Part shown: positions 39,011 through 40,720 of the stretch, piece after piece
Layout of the letters: each line of letters starts with the position of its first letter
Position numbering within the stretch: position 1 is the first letter of the stretch
Virus record (IMG/VR): IMGVR_UViG_3300046002_004017
Coordinates: 1-40,720 of that record
From: a virus
Reading direction: 5' to 3' (one strand)
Length of the DNA stretch: 40,720 nucleotides
Made by a program: the position numbers and the translations under genes
Notes under the pieces: generated by a model
Told to the model about the DNA's origin: nothing
The model's database searches: none
Seen by the model: the letters and a program-made list of their open reading frames with translations, nothing else

Positions 39011-40720
39011 CTATTGGAATAATTCAATACCTAGATTACTTCTTACTATTTCATCATCTCTCTTATCAATGAAGTCTTGACGTGTCATACCTACCTCACC
39101 AAACAAAGCTTTAGACTTAGAATAAACTTTAGTACCAACCTTAGAGGCAATCGGAGTGATTCTCTTATAGTCATACAAGTCATACGCTTCAGCATACGGT
39201 CTAGGTTCACCTCTAGAGAACATCAATGAGTCATACTGCAAGGCTTTAACAGCAAAGGCTTTACGTTTGTTATACACCTTAGAAAGAATCTCATTACGTT
39301 TAGCATCTGTAGTATTAGGGTCTTGATAGTCACTAGACACAATAATTTCCTCTAGAGAATCTATAAGGTCTTTACCTTCAGAGTCTTTCAGTTGTCTTAC
39401 GAACTGCATATAGTTCCACTTCTCAGTACCATCAAGTTTAACCTTAGAATCCCCTGCACCTACAAACCTAGTGACACCCCCTAAGATTACATCGTTAGGT
39501 GTCTTAAGTTGTAACCGACGTAGTTCCTGCATAACAGGATGATTATTAGGTACTGTAGTTGGAGCTACACTTAAACCACCTAGTCCTCTTTGAACAGGAC
39601 TGATAGGTAATCCTAATAGGTCAGGTCTTGGAGGTAAACTGTTAGATAACCCTGGTATCTTAGCTTGGATTTCCTCTAAAGCATTGGAAGCCTCACGCAT
39701 ATACTTATCATTGTATTGCTGATTAAACCATTTAATAGTATTACCAGCAGGAAGTAAGTTACCCATACTACGTTGGACATAGTTACCCATAGTGTCATTC
39801 TTAATACCATCTAGTAACTGTGCCATACCACTTGACCATGACTTACTCATAGCATATTGAGAACCTACACCAATAGGAATACTCATGATGTCTAAAATAC
39901 CATCACCTAGTTCATCAGGGGTTAATTCTTCAGCATTAGCATCTATATAAGCCTGTACTGTTTCATGTACTGAAGCTGCTAACAGCAAGAAGGAGATAGG
40001 ATTACCATCTAGTCTACTTAAGTCAGTCATACTTCCGTCTTCTTGGTCAACTACAGACTGTTGTACAACACCTAACTGTGTTAAGTTACGAGATGCTGAG
40101 AAGTTATTTGTGATTTGACCCTTAAGATACCCTGTAGAAGCTAGTGTTAAACCTGCTGTTAACCACATAGAACCTGTAGCTATCTGAGCATAAGCCAAGT
40201 CAGCCCTAGCACCACCAGCTTCCATCTCTTTAAGCATATAAGATGAATGACCTGCTAAACCGGGTGTACGTCTAGCCATATACTTAACTAAATTCACAGG
40301 TGTCTTAATAAATGGTAAGACAATGTAAGTTTCCCTAAAGTGTCTTGCACCTTCTAGTAATAACTCCCCACCTTCACCAAAGTTTTCTGTAAAGGTTTGT
40401 CTAGCAGCATGGTCTTGAGATGCCATAGAGATACCATAGTAAGGGTCTCCTACTTTAGCCTTATTAACACCTTCTAACACTTCAGATACCTTAGCTAGAT
40501 ACTCAGGTGTACCCTTTGTTAACCCTGACTTAGTAGCTTCTCGCTGTGCTAAAGCAGATAACTCTCCTTTATAAAAGATAGCCTTGAAGAACTCGTCAGT
40601 TGCCATAAGAGACCTAGTACCACCGGGCATACTTCTTAAGCCTGTGCCAATGTAATCTAAGCCTGTGCCTATATGTTGCCATAGAGGACTATCACTATCT
40701 TTAATACCGAAGGCTGCCTC
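39011..40720 (-). CDS. Internal virion protein D (T7 gp16-like), C-terminal part
   Basis: This is the C-terminal part of the gene that begins at 2340. From the stop TAG at 39011 the frame is open through the window end, and after merging 40677-40718 with 2-43 it continues without a frame change. The Met at 40630 is internal (SPLWQHIGTG and DYIGTGLRSM precede it). The sequence is hydrophilic with several helices; ITNNFSASRNLTQLG and YMREASNALEEIQAKIPGLS are typical of large core proteins. The combined product of 1,334 aa is close to T7 gp16. Confidence 0.8.
   Translation of the reverse strand, partial: EAAFGIKDSDSPLWQHIGTGLDYIGTGLRSMPGGTRSLMATDEFFKAIFYKGELSALAQREATKSGLTKGTPEYLAKVSEVLEGVNKAKVGDPYYGISMASQDHAARQTFTENFGEGGELLLEGARHFRETYIVLPFIKTPVNLVKYMARRTPGLAGHSSYMLKEMEAGGARADLAYAQIATGSMWLTAGLTLASTGYLKGQITNNFSASRNLTQLGVVQQSVVDQEDGSMTDLSRLDGNPISFLLLAASVHETVQAYIDANAEELTPDELGDGILDIMSIPIGVGSQYAMSKSWSSGMAQLLDGIKNDTMGNYVQRSMGNLLPAGNTIKWFNQQYNDKYMREASNALEEIQAKIPGLSNSLPPRPDLLGLPISPVQRGLGGLSVAPTTVPNNHPVMQELRRLQLKTPNDVILGGVTRFVGAGDSKVKLDGTEKWNYMQFVRQLKDSEGKDLIDSLEEIIVSSDYQDPNTTDAKRNEILSKVYNKRKAFAVKALQYDSLMFSRGEPRPYAEAYDLYDYKRITPIASKVGTKVYSKSKALFGEVGMTRQDFIDKRDDEIVRSNLGIELFQ
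40677..40718. repeat. 42-bp copy of the window start (assembly overlap)
   Basis: Identical to 2-43; flanking bases differ on both sides (the last two bases differ). It lies inside a protein-coding gene, so it is an artefact of a circular assembly graph rather than the phage's terminal repeat. Confidence 0.9.

Overview
This window is an essentially complete genome of a T7-like podophage (Autographiviridae type) that appears to be temperate. The first 42 bases (2-43) recur at the end (40677-40718), so the contig is a circularised assembly of about 40,675 bp. One 1,334-codon virion gene reads in frame across that join. Every supported gene lies on the minus strand, so the map is read from high to low coordinates. 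I cannot name the host. The integration-site candidate copies the 5' half of a proteobacterial-type tRNA-Leu(UAA), which points to a Gram-negative host.

Early and lysogeny region (about 33.6 to 26.0 kb). A roughly 1.15 kb non-coding control region carries a phage promoter, tandem and inverted repeats, a large hairpin terminator and a strong sigma70-type host promoter. It is followed by small early genes. The first sizeable one (32065-32397) is extremely acidic and occupies the position of the T7 anti-restriction protein Ocr. Next come a second sigma70-type promoter with a 25-bp dyad just upstream of its -35, a MarR-type winged-helix regulator, a tyrosine integrase, the tRNA-Leu-derived candidate attP, and a single-subunit RNA polymerase with its own phage promoter. 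A terminator after the polymerase gene resembles the T7 early terminator.

DNA metabolism (25.9 to 14.4 kb). The genes are SSB, endonuclease I, T7-lysozyme-type amidase, primase-helicase, DNA polymerase, a DUF3310-like protein and a 5'-3' exonuclease, with many small overlapping genes. Two interruptions look acquired: a block of temperate-phage-type genes (19215-21109) and an HNH endonuclease abutting the polymerase.

Virion and packaging (14.4 to 2.3 kb, then 40.7 to 33.7 kb through the join). The genes are portal, scaffold, major capsid, tail tubular A and B, internal virion proteins A to D, tail fibre, a fibre-chaperone candidate, a DUF7338-like membrane protein, holin, small terminase and large terminase. 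Between capsid and tail tubular A there is an extra endonuclease VII-type gene and a five-gene ATGA-coupled surface/fibre-type cassette bounded by two intrinsic terminators. T7 has nothing equivalent there.

How it fits together. Host polymerase would transcribe the early genes up to the terminator after the RNA polymerase gene. Phage polymerase would then use the four copies of a long promoter motif at 33.5, 28.6, 26.0 and 14.4 kb. The MarR-type protein and integrase would decide lysogeny. The most striking whole-genome property is that I found no GATC site on reading the window by eye, where well over a hundred would be expected. The large ejection protein also carries an ADP-ribosyltransferase-like motif set and shows no recognisable lytic transglycosylase motif.
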